A stretch of 11,509 bases of DNA, taken from Ichthyophonus hoferi (lineage: Eukaryota; Opisthokonta; Ichthyosporea; Ichthyophonida; Ichthyophonidae). Below the pieces are notes generated by a model that worked only from the letters and a program-made list of their open reading frames with translations, was not told the origin of the DNA and did no database searches. This document shows, piece after piece, positions 1 to 8,370 of this stretch. Within the stretch, counting starts at the first letter, position 1. Every line of letters begins with the position of its first letter. The stretch covers positions 1 to 11,509 of the forward strand of contig NAOQ01001150.1 of the NCBI GenBank assembly GCA_002751075.1. The letters are read 5' to 3'. The position numbers and the translations under genes were made by a program.

Positions 1-1
1 C

Positions 2-50
<49 letters not shown>

Positions 51-72
51 GCTGCTGCTGTTGTTGCTGTTG
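1..72 (-). repeat. Coding CAA/CAG trinucleotide repeat (polyglutamine), open at the window edge
   Basis: On the plus strand it is CTG, then (TTG)16 at 4-51, then mixed CTG/TTG to 72. Read on the minus strand in the NELFA frame, it is 24 consecutive Gln codons. The pure CAA block is the part most likely to vary in length between individuals. Its true length is unknown because it reaches position 1. Confidence 0.95.
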
Positions 73-708
73 TAATTGCTGTTGCTGTAATAACACCTGT
101 CGCTTGATGGCCTCCTGCTGTTGTCGCTGGAGCATCTCCTGTTGATGTCTCTCCTGTTGCCTTTGCATCTCTACCGCCTGTTGCTGAAGCTGGAGTTGCT
201 GCTGCTGTTGTAGTTGTTGCTGCTTCTGCAGGTACTGTTGCTCTTGAAGACTCTGTTTAAGTTGTGGCTGGGAGAGTCCCGTCCCGTCCTGGCCTTCTTG
301 CTGTAGCTGTTGTTGTAACTGTTTAAACTGCTGCTGTTGCTGCTGTAGCAGGAGGAGTTGCTGCTGATGTTGAATCTGCTGCATGTATTGCAAGGAGGAG
401 TTTTGGCTTTCACCCAGCGACACGGCAGGCACTGGAGGGGCGTTGGCCTGTAGCTGCTGTTGCATTTGTAATTGCTGCAGTAGGAGGGCCTGTCGTGTGG
501 GGTCTATCTGCGTGTTGTTTAAGATGGACTCCATTGCGGGGCCAGGCCCTGCGGTAGGCATGGTAGGCCCTACATTAATATTAGCGGCATCACTATCGCC
601 CCCGTCATTACTGTCGTCTGGGTTGGTGGGAGGCACCTCTCCTTGTAGTCTCAGTCGATCGTTCTGTTTAGCAGCACGTTGATTCTCTCTGTCTAGACGT
701 TTGCGTTC
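1..708 (-). CDS. NELFA: NELFA exon 7, glutamine-rich low-complexity region, truncated by the window edge
   Basis: The acceptor CTCCTATAG|GAACGC enters in phase 0. All 236 codons to position 1 are open in one frame. The exon begins with a charged helix (ERKRLDRENQRAAKQNDRL), passes through an acidic Pro/Asp/Gly patch (PDDSNDGGDSD), then becomes Q-rich: about 90 of 236 residues are Gln by my count, with Leu at intervals. The last 24 codons before the edge are uninterrupted Gln, 16 of them pure CAA. No donor is seen, so the exon continues outside. In human NELF-A this region is part of a disordered 'tentacle' that touches Pol II; the polyQ content here is specific to this lineage as far as I can tell. 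Confidence 0.85.
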
Positions 709-3700
709 CTATAGGAGTATACGGTTAGGGTGATGAATAAGAAAGAAAGGCTTCCATAATAGACGAAGTGGGCAGGGCAACAGTTTTATATTACATTGTT
801 ATGTTTTGTATTGTTACATTATGTTGTATTATGTATAAATATATAGGTATAGGACGATGGAGAGGGAACAGTTGAGGGAGCATATAACATATGCAAATGA
901 CCATATCTTCTATTCCGTCTTCTCCACAATCTGCCACTCGACCAATCACCAGGAAGTATCGAGAACCGTAACCATAGTCACTATCCCAGCCAATAGGTAC
1001 CATGCACTAGTGCCAAACGCCCAATAGCCATGCAGATACCTACCTTTTCATCTGCCTCCTTCTTCTTCTTGTCCTCTCGTTTCTTCTGTCTTTCTAGTTC
1101 CTCTTGCATGAGCTCATCCTCTGTAATACCCCCTGTATTAGTCTCTGCTTCCCTCCTTATATCCCCATAGCCCTTATTCGGCTGGTAGGCACCAGTCATC
1201 TTATTGTAAATAAAATATTAAATATTAATATAACATACGATCGGTAGAGAGAAAGCAACCCAACGAGCCAATGACATTACTGTTAGCATTCTTTAATATC
1301 TCAATGGTGAGACTGTCCCTTCTATTCCTAATCCAGAGGAAAGATAGTAATAAAAGAGAATAACCAGAAGGAAAAGGGCGTGGTAGGACAGGGACTAGAC
1401 CATGTCAAAATATACAGTGAGAGAGTAATAGTAATAGTAGTAGTAATATTTAAAATATGAGTAGTAATAGAAGGAGTAGTAACAGGAATACCAATAAAAA
1501 CAACAATAATGAACATAATAATAATAAAGAAAGGAAGCATATAGCACTATAGACCACCCAGTCCACCCTGTATGTAGGGATATACCTATATAACCTACCT
1601 GTCTTCTTTCTCTTTTCTGTCGTCTTAGCCAACGTGATGGACTCCTCCTGGTTCAACACTACCACGTGCTTTTTACTCTGTAGATACTTCTTACCTCCCC
1701 CACCTGCTCCTACCCAGCCCACCAATAACATCATGAGAGAGTGATGGAAGAGGTCATGATCAAAGAATCTCTATCTACCCATCTATGGTCAGTAGGCTTT
1801 AGTTGAAGTACTCGCTTCGGCAGAGAAATGAATAATGTGAAGCATGTATGTGGTTGCCATGACAATAACTGAGTAATATATATATATACAGCTGGTAGCC
1901 ACCATCCCACAGGCCTATATGTAGCGAGGGTATACACACCTAGACTGGGGTGGCGGTTTATACCAAGACTTGAACGGGGCAAGGAGGAAGGGCGACGATC
2001 TGGGAGAGGGAAGAGGGGGCATATGGCAAGTTATTACTAAGTCTTTATACATCACTGTGTGATCGGTGACTACTACATATGTGCTATAATATATAACAGC
2101 CATGTCCCATCTGAACGAGACACGTGACTATAAACACGTGCTAACCCATGGCTAGACATATCCATATATAGGCAGCTATATATACCTAGGGCAGTGCCAG
2201 GCCGGGTCAGTTCAGGCTGTAAGGGTTTGATCCCATGACTCCCCCTACGGGCCAAGGTGCCGCCGGTAGGAGGGGGGGTAGGAACATCATCTGCCATAGC
2301 AGCTGAGAGCACTAGGGTTAGTAGGGGATTGTGGGCCCCTAGGGGCAGGGTGTACAGCCAGGCCTATGATAAACAACCTATCACCATCACATATTACCCA
2401 ATCACATGGGGGATCACATCCTACCTATGGTTTACCACCAATAAAACTAGTAATATATATCTCACAGACGATTGCCTTTCCACATGGCCCTCTAGACTAT
2501 ACATTATACAGGTCCCCAAGAACTATACTACGTCACCACCACACCAAACCATAATTAACCATATTAGGATAAATGTGCAAAGGGGGAGACTAAGACAGAG
2601 TAGGGTGAAGTGGAATGACATATATCTGTACCACTCCATTGGCCCTATATCACCCCATGCCATTCCTCACCTATCTCCTGTAGTTTCGTTTTCAGCTGGT
2701 CTGGTCGTACAGGGGGGTTTTTGACTTTGAAATGTTGAGAGAGGGGATTATATGGTTCTTCCATGATAGATTTATTAAGATAAATGTGCTCAAAGGGGGC
2801 AAATTTAGGAGGTCCATCCTCCACTACGCCCCATGAGATTATGATGTTAATAATAGTATGCACGTTATATATATTATAATAGTAATCATTATATATGCCA
2901 CCGCTCTACCCACCCCGATTCAATTACACATCACCTCTTATCTCCTTCTCTCCCCTATCTATCTTTGCCCCTCCCTCTCTCTCTCCCTCTTATCTATCTA
3001 CTATTTCCCTACACCAATAGTTCTCCGTAGCAATTAATAGACCTATATATGGGTTTTAATATCCAATCACAAAGAAGAGGCTAAGATGTCAATATTACAA
3101 TAGGCATAGAGAGAGAACAAAATGGTGGTAGTATCCCACACAGTATACACCCTATTAACATTAGCCAGGGCTAGCTGGAGGAGAGAATCTCCATGGAGAC
3201 ACCAATAAGAGTAAAGAAGGATGCAGGAATGCATTCATTAGCTATAGGATCATATTCATGCCACCCAGGAAACCCGTTCTAACCATTAGGGGAGATTATT
3301 GACTGGTGGTGCATGGTTACTACAGTAGGACCAATAGAACGGACCCATTACAGCACAGCTACATGACTTACACTTCTGGCACATGGCCTTGTAGGCGTCA
3401 CCTAGCTTGTTGTCACAGGCCGACAGGTGGATGGCCAGGGTACGTTTAGTGATGTAGCCCTGCATGAGCCACCGCAATACTCGCACCTAGCAACCAACCA
3501 TGTCAGCAGGATATAAATACAGTATCAATCCGGCCCATGTGAAGAAGATAGGAGGGTGGAGTGAAAGTAAGGGAGAGTGCCAATAGGGTACAAGAGAAAG
3601 AATACTATACTATTGTTCTACAATAGGGTTGATAGTGTATCAGGGTGAATCTCTCTATCTCTCTCTTATTGGCCACATCCTTTTGATTACCTTAACAACA

Positions 3701-4627
3701 TCCAATTATATCCCCTTTGTACATATACCCCCTAACCAATCACACCCCACCCTGTCCTTTGACATACGTCAGATCTCTACTATATATAGTCATACTCTAG
3801 TCGAGTCCCCACCCATCTGACCTTCCTATGCTATATAAAGCTATATGTATTATAATATCGTATATAGCATATGCAGACGGTAACATAAATGTATATTTAT
3901 GTGCCATGAAAGGATTTATATGTAAAGGACCGGAATATAGAGGGGAGAGAAAGAGAGAAGGATAAAATGTTGAAAATGATATACAATTTATTGTTTAAAT
4001 ATAGAGAGATGACTGCAAAAGACTTGACCCTACACTATCAATAGAAACAATTGATTAAATTATAATACAACTAAACAGTTATCTAGAATTATAGATCACA
4101 AAGAAGGTGTGTTGTATTAAAATTAAAGAAGAATCGTGCTAGGTAGCTTGGTACAGAGAAAAGGTAAGATCGGTTGAGGATATACTCGAGAACATGGGGA
4201 GAGGGAGATAAATAGGTAAATAAAAAAAGTGTGTAGGTGGAATGAAGGAAGGAGGGAAGCTATAGAGGGAAGAAAAGTAGTGTTTGTAAATAGGTCCCTA
4301 GGCATATACCCCAGTGGTCCACCCATTACCAATACCCCTACATCTTACCCATTCATCAGTATCTGTCTCGGCTGCCTGCATAACTGCTTCCAGGTCCTTC
4401 TGTAACTCCATCAGCCGTCTCTTTTTCATATTTAGCACAGCAATAAGAATCTTACTCTTAATATCAGTATCATACGTTGAAAACTGTGAGGCGATCTCTC
4501 TCAGCTGGACATCCTTAATCTGCCCTGAGATATTTTCTCCCCCCCAGGGGTCAGCTAGTTTCCCCTTCAACCACTCCTCTGTATTCAGGGACATGGTCTC
4601 CGGCCCTGTAGCTGTCTCTCGCATCAT
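1..4627 (-). CDS. NELFA: NELF-A (negative elongation factor subunit A), 5' seven coding exons, 3' end outside the window
   Basis: NELF-A is one of four subunits of the nuclear NELF complex, which with DSIF stabilises promoter-proximally paused RNA polymerase II. I assembled seven GT-AG exons: 4349-4627, 3372-3486, 2671-2823, 2186-2311, 1599-1703, about 1044-1199 and 1-708. Phases agree at every junction except exon 5 to 6. Recognition rests on three collinear matches to the human protein as I remember it. First, an N-terminal WL..KL motif is followed by a helical domain ending in D-T-D-E-W-V (human D-S-D-P-W-V). Second, IYLNKS precedes HFKVKNPPVRPDQLKTKL (human QYLNKN, then HFQLKRKPKSATLRAELL). 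Third, a VVLNQEES..TEKRKKT segment corresponds to human KLLDISEL..AKRRRKT. About 530-550 residues are covered, ending in glutamine-rich sequence. The usual C-terminal Pol II-contacting end is not in the window. Divergence from vertebrates is high, but the order and spacing of the matches make the call strong. Confidence 0.86.
709..1043 (-). other. NELFA intron 6
   Basis: GT-AG intron of 335 bp. AT-rich with several TATTATG-like stretches and two CCAAT pentamers near 940 and 990. No further coding segment or RNA gene seen. Confidence 0.75.
1044..1199 (-). CDS. NELFA: NELFA exon 6, highly charged helix; 5' border unresolved
   Basis: The 3' border is firm: GATGAAAAG|GTAGGT, phase 0. The exon encodes ELERQKKREDKKKKEADEK, which continues smoothly into the basic start of exon 7. 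The 5' border is not settled. An acceptor ACAATAAG|ATG before 1199 gives phase 0, but exon 5 leaves phase 1. Phase-1 acceptors exist inside the open frame at 1145 (GAAGCAG|AG) and 1133 (AATACAG|GG). Either would drop the N-terminal part that reads MTGAYQPNKGYGD. An unseen small exon, or a different start for another transcript, is also possible. Confidence 0.72.
1200..1598 (-). other. NELFA intron 5
   Basis: About 399 bp. It contains simple AGT/AAT trinucleotide patches at roughly 1423-1447 and 1506-1530. A reasonable pyrimidine-rich acceptor (GGATTAG, near 1330) and a GTATGT donor (near 1237) frame an open segment on the minus strand. Its phases (2 in, 1 out) fit neither neighbour and it has no recognisable NELF-A similarity, so I do not call it an exon. 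Confidence 0.6.
1599..1703 (-). CDS. NELFA: NELFA exon 5, basic segment
   Basis: The acceptor GGAGCAG|GTGGGG enters in phase 1 and completes a run of four glycines, followed by KKYLQSKKHVVVLNQEES and TEKRKKT. Human NELF-A has KERGVKLLDISELD followed by AKRRRKT at the matching place. The donor AAGACAG|GTAGGT is strong and leaves phase 1. That phase does not match the simplest start of the next exon (see exon 6). Confidence 0.82.
1704..2185 (-). other. NELFA intron 4, with paired CACGTG E-boxes
   Basis: GT-AG intron of 482 bp. It has two perfect CACGTG palindromes at 2121-2126 and 2135-2140, and a short (TA)n run near 1877-1889. No coding segment seen. Confidence 0.75.
2186..2311 (-). CDS. NELFA: NELFA exon 4, proline-rich linker
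   Basis: The acceptor ACCCTAG|TGCTCT enters in phase 1 (GTG, Val) and the donor is CCTAG|GTATAT in phase 1. The product runs VLSAAMADDVPTPPPTGGTL, then a basic RRGSHGIKPLQPELTRP stretch. Human NELF-A has a comparable GRGLLRKMDTTTPLKGIPKQ segment at this point, so the basic stretch followed by a proline-containing turn fits. An in-frame ATG at 2297-2295 could serve an alternative transcript, but nothing else supports that. Confidence 0.8.
2312..2670 (-). other. NELFA intron 3, with an exon 3-like fragment
   Basis: GT-AG intron of 359 bp. A frame on the plus strand is open across much of it and into the antisense of exon 4, but it has no splice logic or recognisable product. Positions 2562-2587 resemble part of exon 3 (listed separately). 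Confidence 0.75.
2562..2587. repeat. Partial copy of exon 3 sequence inside intron 3
   Basis: The segment TATTAGGATAAATGTGCAAA (then GGGGGA) matches TATTAAGATAAATGTGCTCA (then AAGGGGGCA) at 2773-2801 within exon 3, in the same orientation. Only one substitution and a two-base gap separate them over about 26 bases, with weaker resemblance to either side. It may be what is left of a local duplication, or chance. Confidence 0.55.
2671..2823 (-). CDS. NELFA: NELFA exon 3, conserved YLNK segment
   Basis: The acceptor GGGGCGTAG|TGGAGG enters in phase 1 and creates a Leu with the preceding T. The exon reads EDGPPKFAPFEHIYLNKS, then PLSQHFKVKNPPVRPDQLKT. Human NELF-A has LPLECQYLNKN, then VKHFQLKRKPKSATLRAELL in the same order and spacing. 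This is the best single match in the window and the strongest reason for the gene call. The donor is ATAG|GTGAGG, phase 1. Confidence 0.9.
2824..3371 (-). other. NELFA intron 2
   Basis: GT-AG intron of 548 bp. It contains a long polypyrimidine tract on the plus strand (listed separately) and three CCAAT pentamers. No coding segment seen. Confidence 0.75.
2934..3003. repeat. Polypyrimidine/polypurine tract
   Basis: About 70 bases of almost pure C/T on the plus strand, built from CTCTCT, CCCT and TATC units. On the transcribed NELFA strand it is a purine tract within intron 2. Confidence 0.8.
3372..3486 (-). CDS. NELFA: NELFA exon 2, second part of the N-terminal domain
   Basis: The acceptor TTGCTAG|GTGCGA joins in phase 0, making ...DEW-VRVLRWLMQGY. 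This restores the conserved W-V dipeptide that ends the first helical repeat in human NELF-A. The donor is AAGT|GTAAGTC, a near-perfect consensus, leaving phase 1. The exon encodes 38 residues (RVLRWLMQGYITKRTLAIHL and onward). Beyond the W-V join the sequence is too diverged to align by eye. Its assignment therefore depends on position, open frame, splice sites and matching phases on both sides. Confidence 0.8.
3487..4348 (-). other. NELFA intron 1
   Basis: The largest intron, 862 bp. The plus strand is purine-rich near 3940-3962 and 4190-4280. Several TATATA stretches lie between 3780 and 3900. Open frames on either strand are short and low-complexity, and none has a product I recognise. 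Joining exons 1 and 2 directly restores a conserved W-V, so no missing exon is needed here. Confidence 0.75.
4349..4627 (-). CDS. NELFA: NELFA exon 1, start of the N-terminal NELF-C-binding domain
   Basis: This exon encodes about 93 residues. The first in-frame ATG pair is at 4627-4622 and an A-rich AAAA precedes it. A third Met at 4594-4592 (MSLNTEEWLKGKL) lines up better with the human start, MRESDTGLWLHNKL, so the true start could be either; I take the upstream one. The region after WLKGKL is predicted helical with a conserved K-S-K-I-L-I and L-x-M-K-K-R pattern, then ends in AAETDTDEW. The donor is TGG|GTAAGA in phase 0. The frame stays open upstream to a TTG at 4660, but no ATG lies there. 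Confidence 0.88.
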
Positions 4628-5140
4628 TTTTATATTTCTTTCTGGGCCTGGTAGGTACAAGGTAGAAGGCTGACTATTTAAAAGGTTGGTTTAGTTGAAG
4701 AGGCGATAAACATTTTACAGTGTCCCAATGTGCTGGCTTATGATTATTACCCTACAATATACATATCTACAATCCTTTGTGTGGTAAATTACTCTCGGCA
4801 CACTAATAATAAGCCTTTCTATAGTGTAATGTTATAATATTAGAATAGTAAATAATACTAAATGATACTGTGTGATTTGACCTAGTGTAGATGGGTAGTA
4901 AGCTACGTGTATAGAGTCCTAAATTACAGCAACCTATACCTATACCTATACATTACACTTAAAATATATATAATATATACGTAGATATAGTGTAGTTGCT
5001 AGGTTGCTGCTGCAATATGAATTATATAACCGTTGGGTAAATATGAAAATTTGGGCGCCACAATTCTATGGGGTCTAGATGTGTAAATTAATGGAATCGG
5101 GAGTGATTTTCATAATTACAATGCAAATTTACATAGGTAA
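4628..5140 (-). promoter_or_regulatory. Presumed 5' flank of NELFA with an E2F-like site and an inverted repeat
   Basis: This lies directly upstream of the NELFA start. On the minus strand it has a TTTTAAATAG element near 4674-4684 and an inverted CCAAT at about 4721-4726. A GC-rich island in AT-rich sequence, TTTGGGCGCC at 5050-5059, resembles an E2F site with one extra base. An inverted repeat of 10 bp, CAGCAACCTA at 4926-4935 against TAGGTTGCTG at 5001-5010, flanks AT-rich sequence. Promoter function is inferred from position only. Confidence 0.4.
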
Positions 5141-6040
5141 GAGGGGTGTTCTATAAGGTAATGGCTTTTGAAGCATGTGCTTAGGGCTAGGGAGAGGTAA
5201 GATAACAATAACAATACAATAATATTAATAAAATTGGTATATTTAGTTATTATTATTATTCTTATAAGATATATAGTATATTTGGGTATTGATAATATGC
5301 AGAGGGCGAGGTAGATCCTATATAGGGGAATACTAGGGTTTATTACTAGACAGATAATTGATAGTCAGGCTATAGCTCGGTGTATGACGGTATAGAGAGT
5401 GGGACAGAGGGGTCGCACAGGAGGGCTTGGAAACATACACCCTCCTTTTCTTACTTTTTCACCTCTATTCGCTTGTGTCAGCTATCGTTTAATCGCTATT
5501 TTAATTATTTCCACTCATCTAATCAGAGGGAGTAATAATCCTAACTATATTCAACAAGCAATCTAGAATCAGAAGAGAAATGAAACACTTGCCTGATGTC
5601 CCGCGTCAGTAGGTCTATTTATACTTTACTTACATACACCTGGAAAACACGTTAGCTCTAAAGTTAGATTGAAGTACACTTTATCAAATCAGTACGATCA
5701 AGATCCTATAGAAAGCCTAGTAATTAAACGGTCTTCCCTCTAGGATAAACCTAATGAATGACACTACGTCCAAAACTCAGACAACTTATACTAATTACCA
5801 TATGTACTCTCTTTATTTCTATTTTCTATTGTCCCCTCCCTCTATTATTTTATTTTCTCTATCCATAACTGTAAAGGCAATTAAGTTTACCCTGGTCAAA
5901 TATTACAGGTATTAATACACCTCTTTCTCTCTATCACAGTGAAGTACTTTCCTCCCTTATATGCCCTCCTATAATCTTTTAAATACTTGCTATACAACCC
6001 GTTCAATCGTAGGTTATTAGGAAGGGCACTATCTCTTATA
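5141..6040. other. Intergenic, no gene seen
   Basis: AT-rich sequence with frequent stops on both strands. A perfect CCTATATAGG palindrome at 5317-5326 fits the CArG-box pattern CC(A/T)6GG. A short minus-strand open segment near 5383-5455 has no splice context I trust. No repeat family recognised. Confidence 0.6.
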
Positions 6041-6055
6041 ACCAGAGGGAGGTAC

Positions 6056-6240
6056 AGGATGAAAGTAGAGAGGAGGGAGGAGGAGAAGACTGGCTATAAT
6101 AAGTAGTCCAAGGGAGATTAACCCTCTTGTATTATCGTTACTACGATAATAAACATAACACCAGTCATACTGGTTAGACTCCCCTTCAGCTCTTTCTTCA
6201 TCCTCTACTCTCTTCCCACCTCCCTCACTTCACCTTCCCT
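6056..6240. repeat. Nested fold-back structure with purine and pyrimidine arms
   Basis: A purine-rich tract (6056-6090) faces a pyrimidine-rich tract (6184-6240). Between them lie complementary arms, AAGGGAGATTAACC (about 6110-6123) against GGTTAGACTCCCCTT (6172-6186), imperfect. Inside these are two hairpins. TATTATCGT/ACGATAATA (6130-6138 with 6143-6151) is a 9-bp perfect stem with a 4-base loop. ACCAGT/ACTGGT (6160-6165 with 6169-6174) has a 3-base loop. It could be a short MITE-like fold-back or a structured transcript; no terminal repeats or target duplications were found. Confidence 0.5.
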
Positions 6241-6739
6241 ATATCCTATTGGTGCTTATGTGAAAGCCTGTTGGTAGTCCTTTCCGGATGCCTTATATGC
6301 AGAGCAGCCTTCCTATTGGCCTTATGATTAATATTTAACAGCATTTAATTGGATACTGAGTGTCATATTGTACCTTATAATTGACGTACATGTGGCCCTA
6401 TATTTAGATTGTATGAGGTGGCAACCAATAATAACCACAACGTAATTCTAACCACCTCCTACATCATAATCCAAAGGCACTCTGTTATATTATCGCATCT
6501 ATCTATTATTGACTTCAATTAGTAGTCTGGTGATAGCACACATGATACTCTCGAGAGACTAAGCAGCTTCATTATAATCGCTATATGTCATAGATTGGCC
6601 AGATCTGTTGCAAAGCTTCATAATGACTCCTCATTAAACTAAACAATAATGTTTCCAAAAATTGGATAGTACTGATTAAAATTCAGAGGAGGAACCTTCT
6701 CATGCTAGACTTTCTACTAATTATTAATGAAAGGAGGAG
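6241..6739. other. Intergenic, no gene seen
   Basis: AT-rich, stop-dense on both strands, with several ATTGG pentamers (about 6246, 6313, 6348, 6594, 6660). Nothing else recognised. Confidence 0.6.
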
Positions 6740-7400
6740 ACTTGGCGCAGAATAATGCTGATTGCTTGACTAATTGATATATATCCTGAAAAAGAAACAA
6801 CCCGAGTTTACTTTTCTTTAATTCACGGACCGAAGGATAACCTTAGTTGACGGCTCATACTAATAAGTAATAAATAATTTATTTAAATTATTTTTACGGT
6901 TTTAACTGTAGGCATTTCAGCTTCCGGCTTTTCGGCAATTATTAATGAACTGAGTTGGCGTTATATATTTTTCCGCCGATGTACTGACCCGTTAGTAGTA
7001 GTCTACATTACACTCATTCTCTAGATGGGTCAGCATTTTGAATTTAAAATTTTTTCCTAATAAACAATAGATATTTATACGAATAACCACTTAAGTTTTT
7101 CCTTCGTTCTCGTAAAGAGGATGTATTACGTTGAAAACAAAATACTCCCTATCAAAAAACAAATAACGAATCTGTTGACCTACGATGAGAAGCCTATTTA
7201 GAGCCGTGAACCAATCTGTATACTAATACTAAAGATGCCGAAATTAATATCTAGATTCAAGTATTACACCGTCAATTAGAAAGTAAGAATCTTGCCAGCA
7301 ATGAGATATCGCAGGAGGTTAATTACTCATTTATTAATAAATTAAATTAATCCTAATTACCAGCTTAACATTATAATAAGATCTGTAGTTGTAAATAGCC
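6740..7400. other. AT-rich block with more CpG than its surroundings; nature unknown
   Basis: By eye about 22 CpG dinucleotides lie in 6740-7320, at or above what its low GC content predicts, whereas neighbouring sequence falls well below. All frames are stop-dense, so it is not a protein gene. It has a 7-bp inverted repeat, CTGACCC at 6984-6990 with GGGTCAG at 7027-7033. It is followed by an A18 run. It could be a younger, less methylated insertion, but I recognise no family and found no target-site duplication. Confidence 0.35.
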
Positions 7401-7418
7401 AAAAAAAAAAAAAAAAAA
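7401..7418. repeat. A18 homopolymer
   Basis: An uninterrupted run of 18 A on the plus strand. It could be the tail of a retroposed sequence to its left, or a simple homopolymer. No flanking direct repeat supports the first reading. Confidence 0.9.
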
Positions 7419-8266
7419 TTGTTAATCATTTCCTGTTATCAAATCAGACATGCTAGCATCCTAACCTATTATAGTTACTGTATCTACTAATACATTCAAG
7501 GCCCAATCATAATAAAGAAGTCAATCACTGCGTATTATTAACTACAAAAGACTATTTGTGATTGGAGTAATATAATAGTAAACATTGAGTATGTATTAAG
7601 GGCACACATAGGCATAGCCAATACAATCAAGGACCTAACATGATTGCCCTTCAATGGCATGACTATAATTCAATTAAGCACTACCGTCTTTTATTGTATA
7701 TGATAAGCGCCCAATAAACGAACCATATTACTGATATCAATCCATATACATTGCTCCAATATAACTTAATCCATTTAAAGTACATACCATATACTATATG
7801 CCATCAGACAAGAGGGGGCTTGATATCACCGACAACATATAATGTGGAACAAGAGTAGGGTTATTTTACAACCCCACATAGTTAAGCTATATTACCACTG
7901 GTGTGCTATATGCCATTTAAGGTTAAGATGACGTCTAAACATGGTGAGAACAATCAGGAAGAGGGATTTTTGGATGGTATATACAATGAGAATTATGGTC
8001 GGAATAAGTTAGAGAGGGAGGGATAAATGATATATTATGCAAGATAGAGGAGGTGTAAAATGGTAAAATAATCAAAAATAAGCCAATAAGGGACCAATTA
8101 AACAATAAAGTATAACGATTAAAAGCAAATATCAGCAAGTTATTAGAGGATGGTATGCAGGATGAGGGGTAGGACCACCCATAGACAGAGGATAACTAGA
8201 CAGTAGGTGTGTTAATATATATATATATACATAGGGTGCCAGCCCCTAGTCCACCCTATCCCCTCT
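7419..8266. other. 3' flank of the coiled-coil gene, no gene seen
   Basis: AT-rich intergenic sequence. On the minus strand, possible AATAAA polyadenylation signals are scarce; one is at about 7690 (TTTATT on plus), roughly 575 bases past the stop codon. An (AT)n run lies at about 8214-8229. A 67-residue minus-strand open frame around 7935-8138 is hydrophobic low-complexity translation and is not supported. Confidence 0.55.
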
Positions 8267-8370
8267 CTACCCACTAGTATTAGATCTTAAGGCATATAAG
8301 GCTTCCACTGCTTCTGTGGCCTTATTGGTGTGGGTCACTAGGAAGCTCAGATGTTCGTGTAGGTCGGACA
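8267..8370 (-). CDS. Coiled-coil gene exon 5, with stop codon
   Basis: The acceptor GCCATGCAG|TGTCCG enters in phase 1 (Val with the preceding G). It encodes SDLHEHLSFLVTHTNKATEA, then VEALYALRSNTSG and a TAG at 8269-8267. A leucine/valine spacing compatible with a heptad pattern continues almost to the end. Confidence 0.74.

Noticed and set aside
171-682. Open frames in other readings over the Q-rich exon (Ser/Asn-rich on minus, Cys-rich on plus)
   Set aside because: They are alternative-frame translations of the CAA/CAG repeat, which gives Ser/Asn/Thr or Leu/Cys runs in other frames.
1237-1330. Candidate extra NELFA exon between GGATTAG and GTATGT
   Set aside because: Its entry and exit phases fit neither exon 5 nor exon 6, and it has no NELF-A similarity.
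2257-2724. Plus-strand open frame of 155 residues
   Set aside because: It is antisense to NELFA exon 4 and part of exon 3, spans intron 3, shows no recognisable domain, and the minus strand explains the region with matched exon phases.
4314-4673. Plus-strand frame of 119 residues
   Set aside because: It is the exact antisense of NELFA exon 1, whose minus-strand product is recognisable.
6740-7400. Mitochondrial or rRNA insertion
   Set aside because: Some phrases looked rRNA-like at first sight, but I could align no conserved core and found no supporting frame.
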